A program made the translations under genes and the position numbers. Shown piece by piece: positions 16,737-24,101 of a stretch of DNA of 32,585 nucleotides (its first letter is position 1; the number at the start of each line of letters is the position of its first letter). The notes below the pieces were generated by a model that was not told where the DNA came from, searched no databases, and saw only the letters and a program-made list of their open reading frames with translations. Origin of the DNA: Corynebacterium sp. (GTDB lineage: Bacteria; Actinomycetota; Actinomycetes; Mycobacteriales; Mycobacteriaceae); the NCBI RefSeq assembly GCF_022712275.1, contig NZ_JALAGU010000015.1, forward strand, positions 1 through 32,585. The letters run 5' to 3'.

Positions 16737-17299
16737 CCCCCACCCCCGGAGCCTCCGCGCTCACACTCCGCCTCCCCACCGCCGATGACGACAACGCCGT
16801 CCGGGCATTGAACCGCGCCTGTTCCACAGGCAACTTCGACTTCCTCGCCGGCGCGGGGACGCTCGGTGCCGAACGCACGGACGGCGCCGACTACGCTGCC
16901 TTCCTCGCCAGTGTCCGCAACCAGCATGAGGGCACCGACCTCCCCGACGGCTGGCTGCCCGCCGACTTCCTCCTCGCCGAGATCACCGCCGACGACGGGA
17001 CGACGACAGTCATCGGACGCAGCTCGGTCCGCTACGGGCTCACCGAGCACCTGCTCCACTACGACGGCCACATCGGCTACGCCGTCGCCCCCGACCACCG
17101 CCGCCACGGATACGCCACCGAGATCCTCCGGAAGTCCCTTGCACTGCTCGCCGCCCGGGGCACCGACCGCGCCCTGGTCGCCTACGACGACGACAACATC
17201 GGCTCCTCCACGGTCATCGAGTCCTGCGGAGGCGTCCTCGAGGACCGCCGCACCGACCCGGACGGCGTCCTCATCCGTCGTTACTGGATCACCCTCTGA
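16733..17299 (+). CDS. GNAT-family N-acetyltransferase
   Basis: 188 residues from the GTG at 16733, which overlaps the preceding TGA by four bases (GTGA); longer versions of the frame run inside the dehydrogenase gene and lack support. The acetyl-CoA binding motif A is clear at about residues 118-132, VAPDHRRHGYATEIL (R-R-x-G-x-A), preceded by a strand HIGYAV and followed by the helix KSLALLAARG. The motif B region reads YDDDNIGSSTVIESCGGVLE, a usual GNAT ending that positions the amine substrate. The substrate is unknown; small molecules, peptide N-termini or antibiotics are all possible for this family. Coupling to the acyl-CoA dehydrogenase suggests co-expression but not necessarily a shared pathway. 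The next gene converges with a gap of 35 bases. Confidence 0.85.
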   Translation: MTPTPGASALTLRLPTADDDNAVRALNRACSTGNFDFLAGAGTLGAERTDGADYAAFLASVRNQHEGTDLPDGWLPADFLLAEITADDGTTTVIGRSSVRYGLTEHLLHYDGHIGYAVAPDHRRHGYATEILRKSLALLAARGTDRALVAYDDDNIGSSTVIESCGGVLEDRRTDPDGVLIRRYWITL

Positions 17300-17334
17300 C
17301 ACTGCGGCCCCCCGGGCACAGGTCACGCAGCGCA

Positions 17335-18819
17335 TCACCCGTTGATGACCTGCGGCACGGCCACCGCCTTGAGCCCCTCGACCCCGAACTCCAGGCCGTA
17401 ACCCGACCCCTTCACCCCACCGAACGGGATCCGCGGATCGACCGCACCGTGGTTGTTGATCCACACCGTGCCGGCCTCCAGCCGGGCCGCGACTTCACGG
17501 GCCGCCGTCGCGTCTGCCGACCACACCGACCCGCCCAGCCCGGCCTCCGACCGGTTCGCCTCGGCCACCGCGTCATCCAGGTCAACGTACCGGATGACCG
17601 GCAATGCCGGGCCGAACTGCTCCTCGGTGACCAGCGCGGCGTCCCCGTCGATGTCGGCGACCAGCGTCGTCGGGTAGAAGTTGCCCGGCGCGTCCCGGTC
17701 CGGGTTACCGCCGCACAGCACCGTGGCACCGGAGGCCTTCGCGTCCTCCACGAGCCGGTCGACGATGTCGAACTGCGCCCGGTTCTGCAGCGGACCGAGC
17801 AGGTTCTCCTCCTCCAGCCCCATGCCCATCGGCACCTTCTCGGCGACCTCCACCAGCGCCCGACAGACCTCGTCGTAGATCTCGTCGGGCACGTAGAGCC
17901 GCTTGAGCGCCGCACAGGTCTGGCCGGTGTTGATGAACGCACCCCAGAACAAGGTCTCCGCGATCTCGCGGCGCCGCTCGGCAGTCGCGCCGTCGAAGAG
18001 ATCGGGCAGGACGATGCCGGCGTCGTTCCCTCCGAGCTCCAGGGTGAGCCGCTTGAGGTTGCCCGCACTGGCCTCGACGATGCGTCGTCCCGTCGCGGTG
18101 GACCCGGTGAACATCACCTTGCGGATGTCCTGGTGCCCCGCGATGACCGAGCCGACCTCCCGCTCCCCCGGCACGACAGTGAGCACCCCGGCGGGCAACA
18201 CCTGGTTGAGCACCCAACCCAGCGCGAGAACTGACAGCGTCGTATTCTCCGACGGTTTCACGATCACCGCATTGCCCATCCGCAGCGCCGGCGCGATCTG
18301 CCAGATACTGATCATCATCGGCCAGTTCCACGGGCCGATCGCCCCGACAATCCCCACGGGACGCCACGTCAGCGTCGCCCGCGTCCCGCCGCTCTCCCGG
18401 TCATCGACCACCGTCTCCTCCGGCACCTCGAGGGACGCCGCGGTCCGCAGCCACGCCGAACACGCCCCGACCTCGAAGCGGGCGTTAGGGCCGTTCAGCG
18501 GCTTACCGGTCTCCCGGCTGAGCAGTTCAGCCAGCGGCCCGGCAACAGCGTCCACCGCATCCGCCGCCCGGTTCAGCACCTCCGCGCGCTCCGCCGGGGA
18601 CCAGGACGCCCACTCGGGCTGGATGTCCTTGGCCCCCGCAACGGCCTCATCGACCTCCTCGGCGCCGTGGACCGGGGCCAGGCCGATGACCTGGCCGGTC
18701 GCGGGGTCGTGGACAGCCCGGGAGGAGACGACATCCCCGTCCGGACGGCGCTCCAACGGGACAGTGACGGTGGACAGCAGTTCGTCGACGGTGGTGGGCA
18801 GTGTGGGAAGTTCAGACAT
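17335..18819 (-). CDS. Aldehyde dehydrogenase family protein
   Basis: 494 residues, full-length NAD(P)-dependent aldehyde dehydrogenase. It shows PVGIVGAIGPWNWPMMISI, VKPSENTTLS, FTGSTATGRRIVEAS for the coenzyme site, the catalytic glutamate E261 in ELGGNDA, and the nucleophile C302 in NTGQTCAALKR. PFGGVKGSGYGLEFG closes the substrate tunnel. The insertion LFDGATAERRREI after the glutamate is seen in a subset of broad-range enzymes, so the aldehyde cannot be named. The ATG at 18819 has only a weak TGGGG upstream, but TACTCT lies seven bases before it, compatible with a leaderless message. It is divergent from the OFA transporter (120-base gap) and convergent with the acetyltransferase. It is clearly distinct from the dehydrogenase at 1994 in its N-terminus and catalytic context. 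Confidence 0.9.
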   Translation of the reverse strand: MSELPTLPTTVDELLSTVTVPLERRPDGDVVSSRAVHDPATGQVIGLAPVHGAEEVDEAVAGAKDIQPEWASWSPAERAEVLNRAADAVDAVAGPLAELLSRETGKPLNGPNARFEVGACSAWLRTAASLEVPEETVVDDRESGGTRATLTWRPVGIVGAIGPWNWPMMISIWQIAPALRMGNAVIVKPSENTTLSVLALGWVLNQVLPAGVLTVVPGEREVGSVIAGHQDIRKVMFTGSTATGRRIVEASAGNLKRLTLELGGNDAGIVLPDLFDGATAERRREIAETLFWGAFINTGQTCAALKRLYVPDEIYDEVCRALVEVAEKVPMGMGLEEENLLGPLQNRAQFDIVDRLVEDAKASGATVLCGGNPDRDAPGNFYPTTLVADIDGDAALVTEEQFGPALPVIRYVDLDDAVAEANRSEAGLGGSVWSADATAAREVAARLEAGTVWINNHGAVDPRIPFGGVKGSGYGLEFGVEGLKAVAVPQVING

Positions 18820-18939
18820 GGACCCCAGAGTACGAGTGTTCCCTGGGCGAACGGGGGTACCAGGTGTGACGTGGGATACTCATCCGGTTTCACAGAAGGT
18901 ACATTCGGCCCGGATACATGACGCCCTAAGGAGACCCCC

Positions 18940-20454
18940 ATGTCCGTGCTGGACCGGGACGCCATCATCGCGCCCGTGAACTTCAACCGGTGGCTCATCC
19001 CCGCCGCCGCCCTCGCCATCCACCTGAGTATCGGGCAGGCCTACGCCTTCTCCGTGTTCAAGGCCCCGCTCGCCGAGCACTTCGAGGTCGGTGAGGTCGC
19101 CACCGGCTGGATCTTCTCCGTGGCCATCGGCATGCTCGGCATCTCCGCCGCACTCTTCGGCCCGTGGGTCGAACGCGTCGGCCCCCGTAAGGCCATGGTC
19201 GCCTCCGGCACCGCCTGGGTCGTCGGCTTTTTCGTCGCCACTCTCGGAATCTGGACCGACCAGCTGTGGCTGGTCTACTTCGGCTACGGCTTCATCGGCG
19301 GCATCGGCCTAGGTATCGGCTACATCTCCCCGGTATCCACGCTGATGAAGTGGTTCCCGGACCGCCCCGGCCTGGCGACCGGCCTGGCGATCATGGGCTT
19401 CGGTGGTGGCGCGCTGATCGCCAGCCCGCTGTCCAACGACCTCATGTCGCTGTTCAGTGACGACCCGGACTCCCTCACCCCGGGCATGCCGGCCACCTTC
19501 CTCACCCTGGCGATCATCTACCTGGTGATCATCGCCCTCGGCGCCTTCGTCATCCGTCTGCCGCACCCGGACTGGAGGCCGGCGGGCTACACGCCGGCGA
19601 AGACCCCGGCACGCTCCCACCAGACCACCGGCAATGTCTCCGCGAAGAGCGCGATCAGGACGCCGCAGTTCTGGCTGCTGTGGATCGTGCTGTTCACCAA
19701 CGTCACCGCGGGTATCGGCATCCTCGAGTCCGCCTCCCCGATGATCCAGAACTCCTTCGCTATTACGGCGGTGGCTGCTGGTGGATTTGTGGGCCTGCTG
19801 TCGCTGTTCAACATGGGAGGACGCTTCGTCTGGTCCACCGTCTCCGACTACATCGGCCGCAAGAACACCTACATCCTCTACCTCGGTCTCGGTTCGCTGC
19901 TCTACCTGCTGCTCGCGAGCCTCGGTTCACACTCCCTGGCCCTGTTCGTGATCTGCGCGCTGATCATCCTATCCTTCTACGGCGGCGGCTTCGCGACGAT
20001 CCCGGCCTACCTCAAGGACCTCTTCGGTACCTACCAGGTCGGCGCGATCCACGGTCGCCTGCTCACCGCCTGGTCCGCCGCCGGTATCGCCGGCCCGCTG
20101 ATCGTCAACTCCGTCGTCGAGTCCCAGGAGGACGCGGGTCACTCCGGATTCGACCTCTACCGGCTGTCCCTGTTCATCATGGTCGGTGTGCTGGTCGTCG
20201 GCTTCATAGCGAACCTGCTGGTCCGCAAGGTCAACGAGAAGCACGTCGAGGATCCGGAGATCGTCGAGGAGAAGGTCCGTGCCGACCGCGCCGCTGCCGC
20301 CCAGGCCTCCGACGCACGCTCGAACGGCACCGCCACCACCGCCGGTGGTCTCTACACGACCGTCGCCTCGGGTCTGGCGTTCATCGTGGTCGCCGCCCTG
20401 TCCTACGGCGTGATCCAGACCATCATCAAGGCCGCGGGCCTCTTCACCGGGTAG
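18940..20454 (+). CDS. OFA-family MFS transporter with extra C-terminal membrane segment
   Basis: 504 residues. About twelve membrane helices of the oxalate/formate antiporter (OFA) type are seen, starting WLIPAAALAIHLSIGQAYAF and including the loop GPWVERVGPRKAMVA and the second-half FVWSTVSDYIGRKNTYIL. OFA members move small mono- or dicarboxylates. After helix 12 (FIMVGVLVVGFIANLLV) comes a charged linker of about 55 residues and then one more hydrophobic helix, SGLAFIVVAALSYGVIQTII, ending KAAGLFTG. That tail resembles the separate 35-45-residue small proteins encoded beside some OFA transporters, so it may be a fused small subunit. The start is well supported: AAGGAG seven bases before ATG 18940. 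A possible promoter is TTCACA (18889-18894), 18 bases, GATACA (18913-18918). The gene ends eight bases from the convergent monooxygenase. Confidence 0.88.
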   Translation: MSVLDRDAIIAPVNFNRWLIPAAALAIHLSIGQAYAFSVFKAPLAEHFEVGEVATGWIFSVAIGMLGISAALFGPWVERVGPRKAMVASGTAWVVGFFVATLGIWTDQLWLVYFGYGFIGGIGLGIGYISPVSTLMKWFPDRPGLATGLAIMGFGGGALIASPLSNDLMSLFSDDPDSLTPGMPATFLTLAIIYLVIIALGAFVIRLPHPDWRPAGYTPAKTPARSHQTTGNVSAKSAIRTPQFWLLWIVLFTNVTAGIGILESASPMIQNSFAITAVAAGGFVGLLSLFNMGGRFVWSTVSDYIGRKNTYILYLGLGSLLYLLLASLGSHSLALFVICALIILSFYGGGFATIPAYLKDLFGTYQVGAIHGRLLTAWSAAGIAGPLIVNSVVESQEDAGHSGFDLYRLSLFIMVGVLVVGFIANLLVRKVNEKHVEDPEIVEEKVRADRAAAAQASDARSNGTATTAGGLYTTVASGLAFIVVAALSYGVIQTIIKAAGLFTG

Positions 20455-20462
20455 GCCGCCAC

Positions 20463-22334
20463 CTACTTCTCGTGGTACGACGGCGCCAGCGCATACACCG
20501 GCGTGTCCAGTCCCTCATGCCTGGCCGCGAGCTGCAGCGACAGGTAGCGGGAGTAGTGGCGGCCCTGGTGCAGGTTGCCACCCATGAACCACAGGTTCTC
20601 CTGCTGGGTCGGCTTCCACATATTGCGCAGCTCGCCCTCCCACGGACCTGGATCCTTGGTCGTCTCCGAGCCGAGGCCCCAGCACTTGCCGACCTTGTCC
20701 GCGACCTCCGGGCTGATCAGCCGCTCGGCCCAGCCGTTCATCGAACCGTAGCCGGTGGCCAGCACCACCACGTCCGCCTGCAGTTCGGTGCCGTCGGTGA
20801 GCACCACACCGTCCTCGGTGTACCGCTCGATCCCCACACCGGAGTGCAGCTCGATGGACCCGTCGATGACCAGCTGGGATGCACCGACGTTGATGTAGTA
20901 GCCCGAGCCGCGACGCAGGTACTTGAGGAACAGGCCGGTCTCGTCGTCGCCGTAGTCCAGCATGAACCCGGCCTTCTCGAGATCGGCGTAGAACTTGGCG
21001 TCCTCCTCACGGATGGCGTCCGACCCGGGCCGCTGCGCGTAGGGCAGCACCTTGTAGGGGAAGGACGCGAACATGAGGTCCGCGGTGTCGGTGTCGATGC
21101 CGGCGTCCAGGGCATCCTCCGAGTAGAGGCCGCTGGTGACGTGCTTGATGAACTTGTCGGAGTTGACGATGTAGGTCGAGGACCGCTGGATCATCACCGG
21201 CTGTGCCCCGTTCTCCCACAGGTCGGCGCAGATGTCGTGGGCGGAGTTGTTCGCCCCGAGCACGACCACGCGGCGTCCCTTGTCCGTCTCGCCGCCGGGG
21301 TGCTCGGAGGAGTGCCGGATCTCGCCGCGGAAGTTCTCCTGCCCGGGGAAGGTCGGCTTGTTCGCCACACCGGACATGCCGGTGGCCAGCACCAGCTGCT
21401 CGGGCCGCAGCACGACCTGCTCACCGTCACGGTCGACGACGACCTCCCAGGTGCCGGACGCCTCATCGTAGGACGCCCGCTCGCAGGTGGTGTTGTTCCA
21501 GTAGTCGAGGTCCATGATGCCGGTGTAGTGCTCCAGCCAGTCGCCCATCTTGTCCTTGGGCGTGAACACCGGCCAGTCATCGGGGAACGGCAGGTAGGGC
21601 AGGTGGTCGTACCAGACCGGGTCGTGGAGGCACAGGGAGTGGTACCGGCCGCGCCACTGGTCACCGGGGCGGGCGGACTTCTCCACGACCAGCGTCGGCA
21701 CACCGAGCCGCTTCAGGCGGGACGCCAGGGCTATGCCTCCCTGACCACCGCCGACAATGACGACGTAGGGCTGCTCGGAGTAGCCGAGGTTCTCGCGGCG
21801 CTCGGCCCTGTGGTCCGCCCAGTTCTTCCGGTCCGCGTGGACGCCGTGCTCGGCACCCTGGATCCGGTTGCGCCGCTTCTTCTCCGGACGTGCCTTGAGC
21901 TCCCGTGCCGAGGTCAGCAGCGTCCAGCACTTGTCGACCGGGGCCTCGTCGGTGCCCTCGTTCTTCAGGCGGATCAGGGCGCGGGCGGTGAAGACCGGCG
22001 TCTCGAAGGTGACGAAGGCGAAGATGTCGGTACCGGAGCCGTCGACGGCGTCCTCGATGACGGCGTCGCGGTCGATGGCGACCTCACTGATGGTGAGGTT
22101 GCCGGTGCCGTGGGTCCCCTTGACCAGGTCGGCGATGCTCTCCCGGCCTTCTGCGGTGTGCAGGTTCCAGGTGAAGGTGGTGAGGTCACGCCAGTAGCCC
22201 TGTTCGACGAACAGGTCGGCGGTGGCGGAGGCCGCGGCCTCGGCGTCCGGGGTGGCCAGGGCGTCGGCGAAGTCCGCGAACCAGGTGAGGACCCGGTCGT
22301 TGAGGTCGGTACGGTCGATCGTCGGAGCAGACAA
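20463..22334 (-). CDS. NTF2-like domain fused to flavin-containing monooxygenase
   Basis: 623 residues using TTG 22334, which has AGAGGA seven bases upstream; an in-frame GTG at 22391 would add 19 Arg/Pro-rich residues without a ribosome site. Residues 10-145 look like a SnoaL/NTF2 small cone domain (VLTWFADFADAL, FVEQGYWRDLTTFTWNLHT). The rest is a class B flavin monooxygenase: FAD Rossmann motif VVIVGGGQGGIALASRL at about 191-207, the signature NFRGEIRHSSEH (FxGxxxHxxxH), an NADPH motif VVVLGANNSAHD, and VVLATGYGSMN near the C-terminus. Such enzymes insert one oxygen into amines, sulfides or ketones using NADPH and O2. The substrate is unknown. The fusion is found in actinobacterial and fungal monooxygenases. 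A GlxR-like palindrome lies about 90 bases upstream, hinting at carbon-source control. Confidence 0.87.
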   Translation of the reverse strand: MSAPTIDRTDLNDRVLTWFADFADALATPDAEAAASATADLFVEQGYWRDLTTFTWNLHTAEGRESIADLVKGTHGTGNLTISEVAIDRDAVIEDAVDGSGTDIFAFVTFETPVFTARALIRLKNEGTDEAPVDKCWTLLTSARELKARPEKKRRNRIQGAEHGVHADRKNWADHRAERRENLGYSEQPYVVIVGGGQGGIALASRLKRLGVPTLVVEKSARPGDQWRGRYHSLCLHDPVWYDHLPYLPFPDDWPVFTPKDKMGDWLEHYTGIMDLDYWNNTTCERASYDEASGTWEVVVDRDGEQVVLRPEQLVLATGMSGVANKPTFPGQENFRGEIRHSSEHPGGETDKGRRVVVLGANNSAHDICADLWENGAQPVMIQRSSTYIVNSDKFIKHVTSGLYSEDALDAGIDTDTADLMFASFPYKVLPYAQRPGSDAIREEDAKFYADLEKAGFMLDYGDDETGLFLKYLRRGSGYYINVGASQLVIDGSIELHSGVGIERYTEDGVVLTDGTELQADVVVLATGYGSMNGWAERLISPEVADKVGKCWGLGSETTKDPGPWEGELRNMWKPTQQENLWFMGGNLHQGRHYSRYLSLQLAARHEGLDTPVYALAPSYHEK

Positions 22335-22421
22335 GGAAGGTCCTCTCGGAGGGGATGCAACGGTAGATTCGCGCCGCCGACGGACCGGCACAAGTCACAG
22401 TGCAAGGTTTTTGTGCCCAGT

Positions 22422-22437
22422 GTCACATCGGCGGCAA
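22422..22437 (-). promoter_or_regulatory. GlxR/CRP-like operator upstream of the monooxygenase
   Basis: Read on the minus strand the site is TGTGACACTGGGCACA, matching TGTGA-N6-TCACA at nine of ten conserved positions (one T to G change). GlxR is the CRP-family global regulator of corynebacteria that binds this pattern. Its centre is about 95 bases upstream of the monooxygenase start, a plausible operator position. Confidence 0.5.
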
Positions 22438-22481
22438 CGCCGACAACGCTAGGCCGCTCCCCCGCGGCCCGGCTACCCTTC

Positions 22482-22506
22482 TGTCCACATACCTGTGTCC
22501 ACATAC
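22482..22506. repeat. Two 11-bp direct repeats
   Basis: TGTCCACATAC occurs at 22482-22492 and 22496-22506, a 14-base period, in the monooxygenase upstream region. Perfect short direct repeats in a promoter can be regulator sites; no known consensus is matched. Confidence 0.5.
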
Positions 22507-22554
22507 TTGACACCTCCCCCGTCTGCAGAGGTTGTGCCCCCTGAACATGACGAG

Positions 22555-22606
22555 GACCGCCACCGCGGCGGGGGTGGTTTTCGCTACCCCCGACGCGGTG
22601 GCGGTC
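22555..22606 (-). terminator. Long hairpin after the dehydrogenase-complex operon
   Basis: GACCGCCACCGCG (22555-22567) pairs perfectly with CGCGGTGGCGGTC (22594-22606), 13 bp. Inside, GGGGGT (22570-22575) pairs with ACCCCC (22586-22591) around a 10-nt loop. It starts 53 bases after the lpd stop. There is no U-tract on either strand, so it is a U-less terminator or an RNA-stabilising structure. Confidence 0.6.
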
Positions 22607-22658
22607 GACTCTGCCCGACGACTCATCCTGGCGTCCTGGAGGACCCCCTACGGAAGTC

Positions 22659-24089
22659 CTACAGGTGCGTCGGCAGCCCGATCGCGATGTCCGCGGCCTC
22701 GGCCACCGGCTCACCCAGCGTCGGGTGCGGATGGATGGTCAGGGCGATGTCCTCCACGTTGAGCTGGCAGTTCACCGCCACGGACAGTTCCGAGATGAGG
22801 TCGGAGGCACCCGGACCCACGATCTGTGCACCGACCAGCGTTCCGGTGTCGATCGTCGAGACCAGGCGGACGAAACCCTCGCCCTCACCCAGGGACACGG
22901 CGCGCGCATTGCCGGCGAAGGGGAACTGGGAGGAGTTGACCGTCAGCCCGTTCTTCTCCGCCTCGGCCACGGTCATGCCGACCGTCGCGATCTCCGGGTC
23001 CGAGAAGCACACCGCCGGCACAGCGAAGTACTCGTTGGCGTCAGGGCGTCCGGCGATGGCACCGGCGGCAGTCTTGCCTTCCATGAAGGCCATGTGTGCC
23101 AGAGCCGGGCCCATGGTCACGTCACCGACGGCCCAGATGTGGTCCACACCGGTGAAGCCGCGCGCGTCGACCTCGATGAGGCCGTGCTTGTCGAGCGTCA
23201 CACCGGTGGCGTCGAGACCGAGGGAGTCGGTGTTCGGCGTTCTGCCGACGGTGATCATGCAGTAGTCGGCGGTGACCTTCTTCTCCTCACCGCCCTTGGT
23301 GGCGTAGGTGACGGAGACCTCGTCGTCATGCTGCTCGGAGTGCTTCGCGCGCACCCCGGTGAGCAGCGTGACGCCCTTGGACTTCAGCTTCTTGGCGACG
23401 ACCTTCACCAGGTCCTTCTCGAAGCCGGGGAGGATCTGGTCGGTGCCCTCGAGGATGGTGACGTGGGTACCGAAGTCAGCGTAGGCGCCGGCGAGCTCGG
23501 TGCCGATGTAGCCGCCGCCGATGACGACGAGCTCCTTCGGCAGACTCTCCAGCCCCAGTCCACCGGTCGAGTCGATGACGCGTCCGCTGATCTGGAAGCC
23601 GGGGATCTCGACCGGGCGCGACCCGGTGGCGATGATCAGGTCGGTGAAGGCGATCCGCCGCGGTTCGGTGACGCTCATGAACTGCTGCGGGCCGGCGGGC
23701 ATGATCTGGATCTCGGTGTCGCTGACCAGCATCGCGGAGCCACGGACGACCTCGATCCCATGCTTGTCGAACAACCCCTCGATGCCCTTGGTCATCCGGT
23801 CGACGACCTTGTGCTGCTTCCAGTCCTGCAGGGCAGCGAAGTCGAAGGAGACGTCACCGGTGGTGATCCCGTACATGGTGGAGTCCTGCGCCTGGCTCAG
23901 CCGCTTACCGGCCGAGATCAGTGCCTTGGACGGCACGCAGCCGACGTTGAGGCAGATGCCGCCGAGGGTGTCGGATTCCTCGATGACGGTGACCTGCTGT
24001 CCGAGTTCCGCCGCACGGATCGCGGCGACGTACCCGCCGGGACCTGCACCGATGATGACGGTGCCGTGTTGTTCCAGTTCCTTGGCCAT
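22659..24089 (-). CDS. lpdA: Dihydrolipoyl dehydrogenase (E3)
   Basis: 476 residues, usual family length. FAD motif VIIGAGPGGYVAAIRAAELG (11-30), redox-active disulfide C46-LNVG-C51 in GGICLNVGCVPSKAL, NAD motif VVIGGGYIGTELAGAYADFG, second FAD contact IWAVGDVTMGPALAHMA, and the catalytic His-Glu pair in HPHPTLGE near the C-terminus. It reoxidises dihydrolipoamide on the E2 subunit and passes electrons to NAD+ in the cytosol. It is the last gene of the operon, 12 bases after the E2 stop, with AGAAGGAG before the ATG. The equivalent Bacillus gene is pdhD. A corynebacterial genome would be expected to carry another lpd serving the AceE/OdhA complex, so this copy is probably dedicated to its neighbours. 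Confidence 0.95.
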   Translation of the reverse strand: MAKELEQHGTVIIGAGPGGYVAAIRAAELGQQVTVIEESDTLGGICLNVGCVPSKALISAGKRLSQAQDSTMYGITTGDVSFDFAALQDWKQHKVVDRMTKGIEGLFDKHGIEVVRGSAMLVSDTEIQIMPAGPQQFMSVTEPRRIAFTDLIIATGSRPVEIPGFQISGRVIDSTGGLGLESLPKELVVIGGGYIGTELAGAYADFGTHVTILEGTDQILPGFEKDLVKVVAKKLKSKGVTLLTGVRAKHSEQHDDEVSVTYATKGGEEKKVTADYCMITVGRTPNTDSLGLDATGVTLDKHGLIEVDARGFTGVDHIWAVGDVTMGPALAHMAFMEGKTAAGAIAGRPDANEYFAVPAVCFSDPEIATVGMTVAEAEKNGLTVNSSQFPFAGNARAVSLGEGEGFVRLVSTIDTGTLVGAQIVGPGASDLISELSVAVNCQLNVEDIALTIHPHPTLGEPVAEAADIAIGLPTHL

Positions 24090-24101
24090 GGTTTTCTCCT
24101 T

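Larger units (their letters stand above)
22335..22658. other. 324-base intergenic region upstream of the monooxygenase
   Basis: It lies between the end of the pdh-like operon and the monooxygenase start, both on the minus strand. From right to left it holds a long hairpin (22555-22606) just after the operon, two direct repeats (22482-22506), a GlxR-like site (22422-22437), and the AGAGGA ribosome site. TACCGT (complement of 22362-22367) fits a -10 hexamer, without a clear -35. Confidence 0.5.

Noticed and set aside
18865..18894. TGTGA and TCACA half-sites upstream of the OFA transporter, a possible GlxR operator
   Set aside because: The half-sites are about 20 bases apart, not the six required for a CRP/GlxR palindrome.
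19680..22544. A 954-codon plus-strand open frame across the transporter and monooxygenase
   Set aside because: It is a GC-rich shadow: out of frame with one real gene and antisense to the other, with low-complexity Arg/Val/Gly composition and no motifs.
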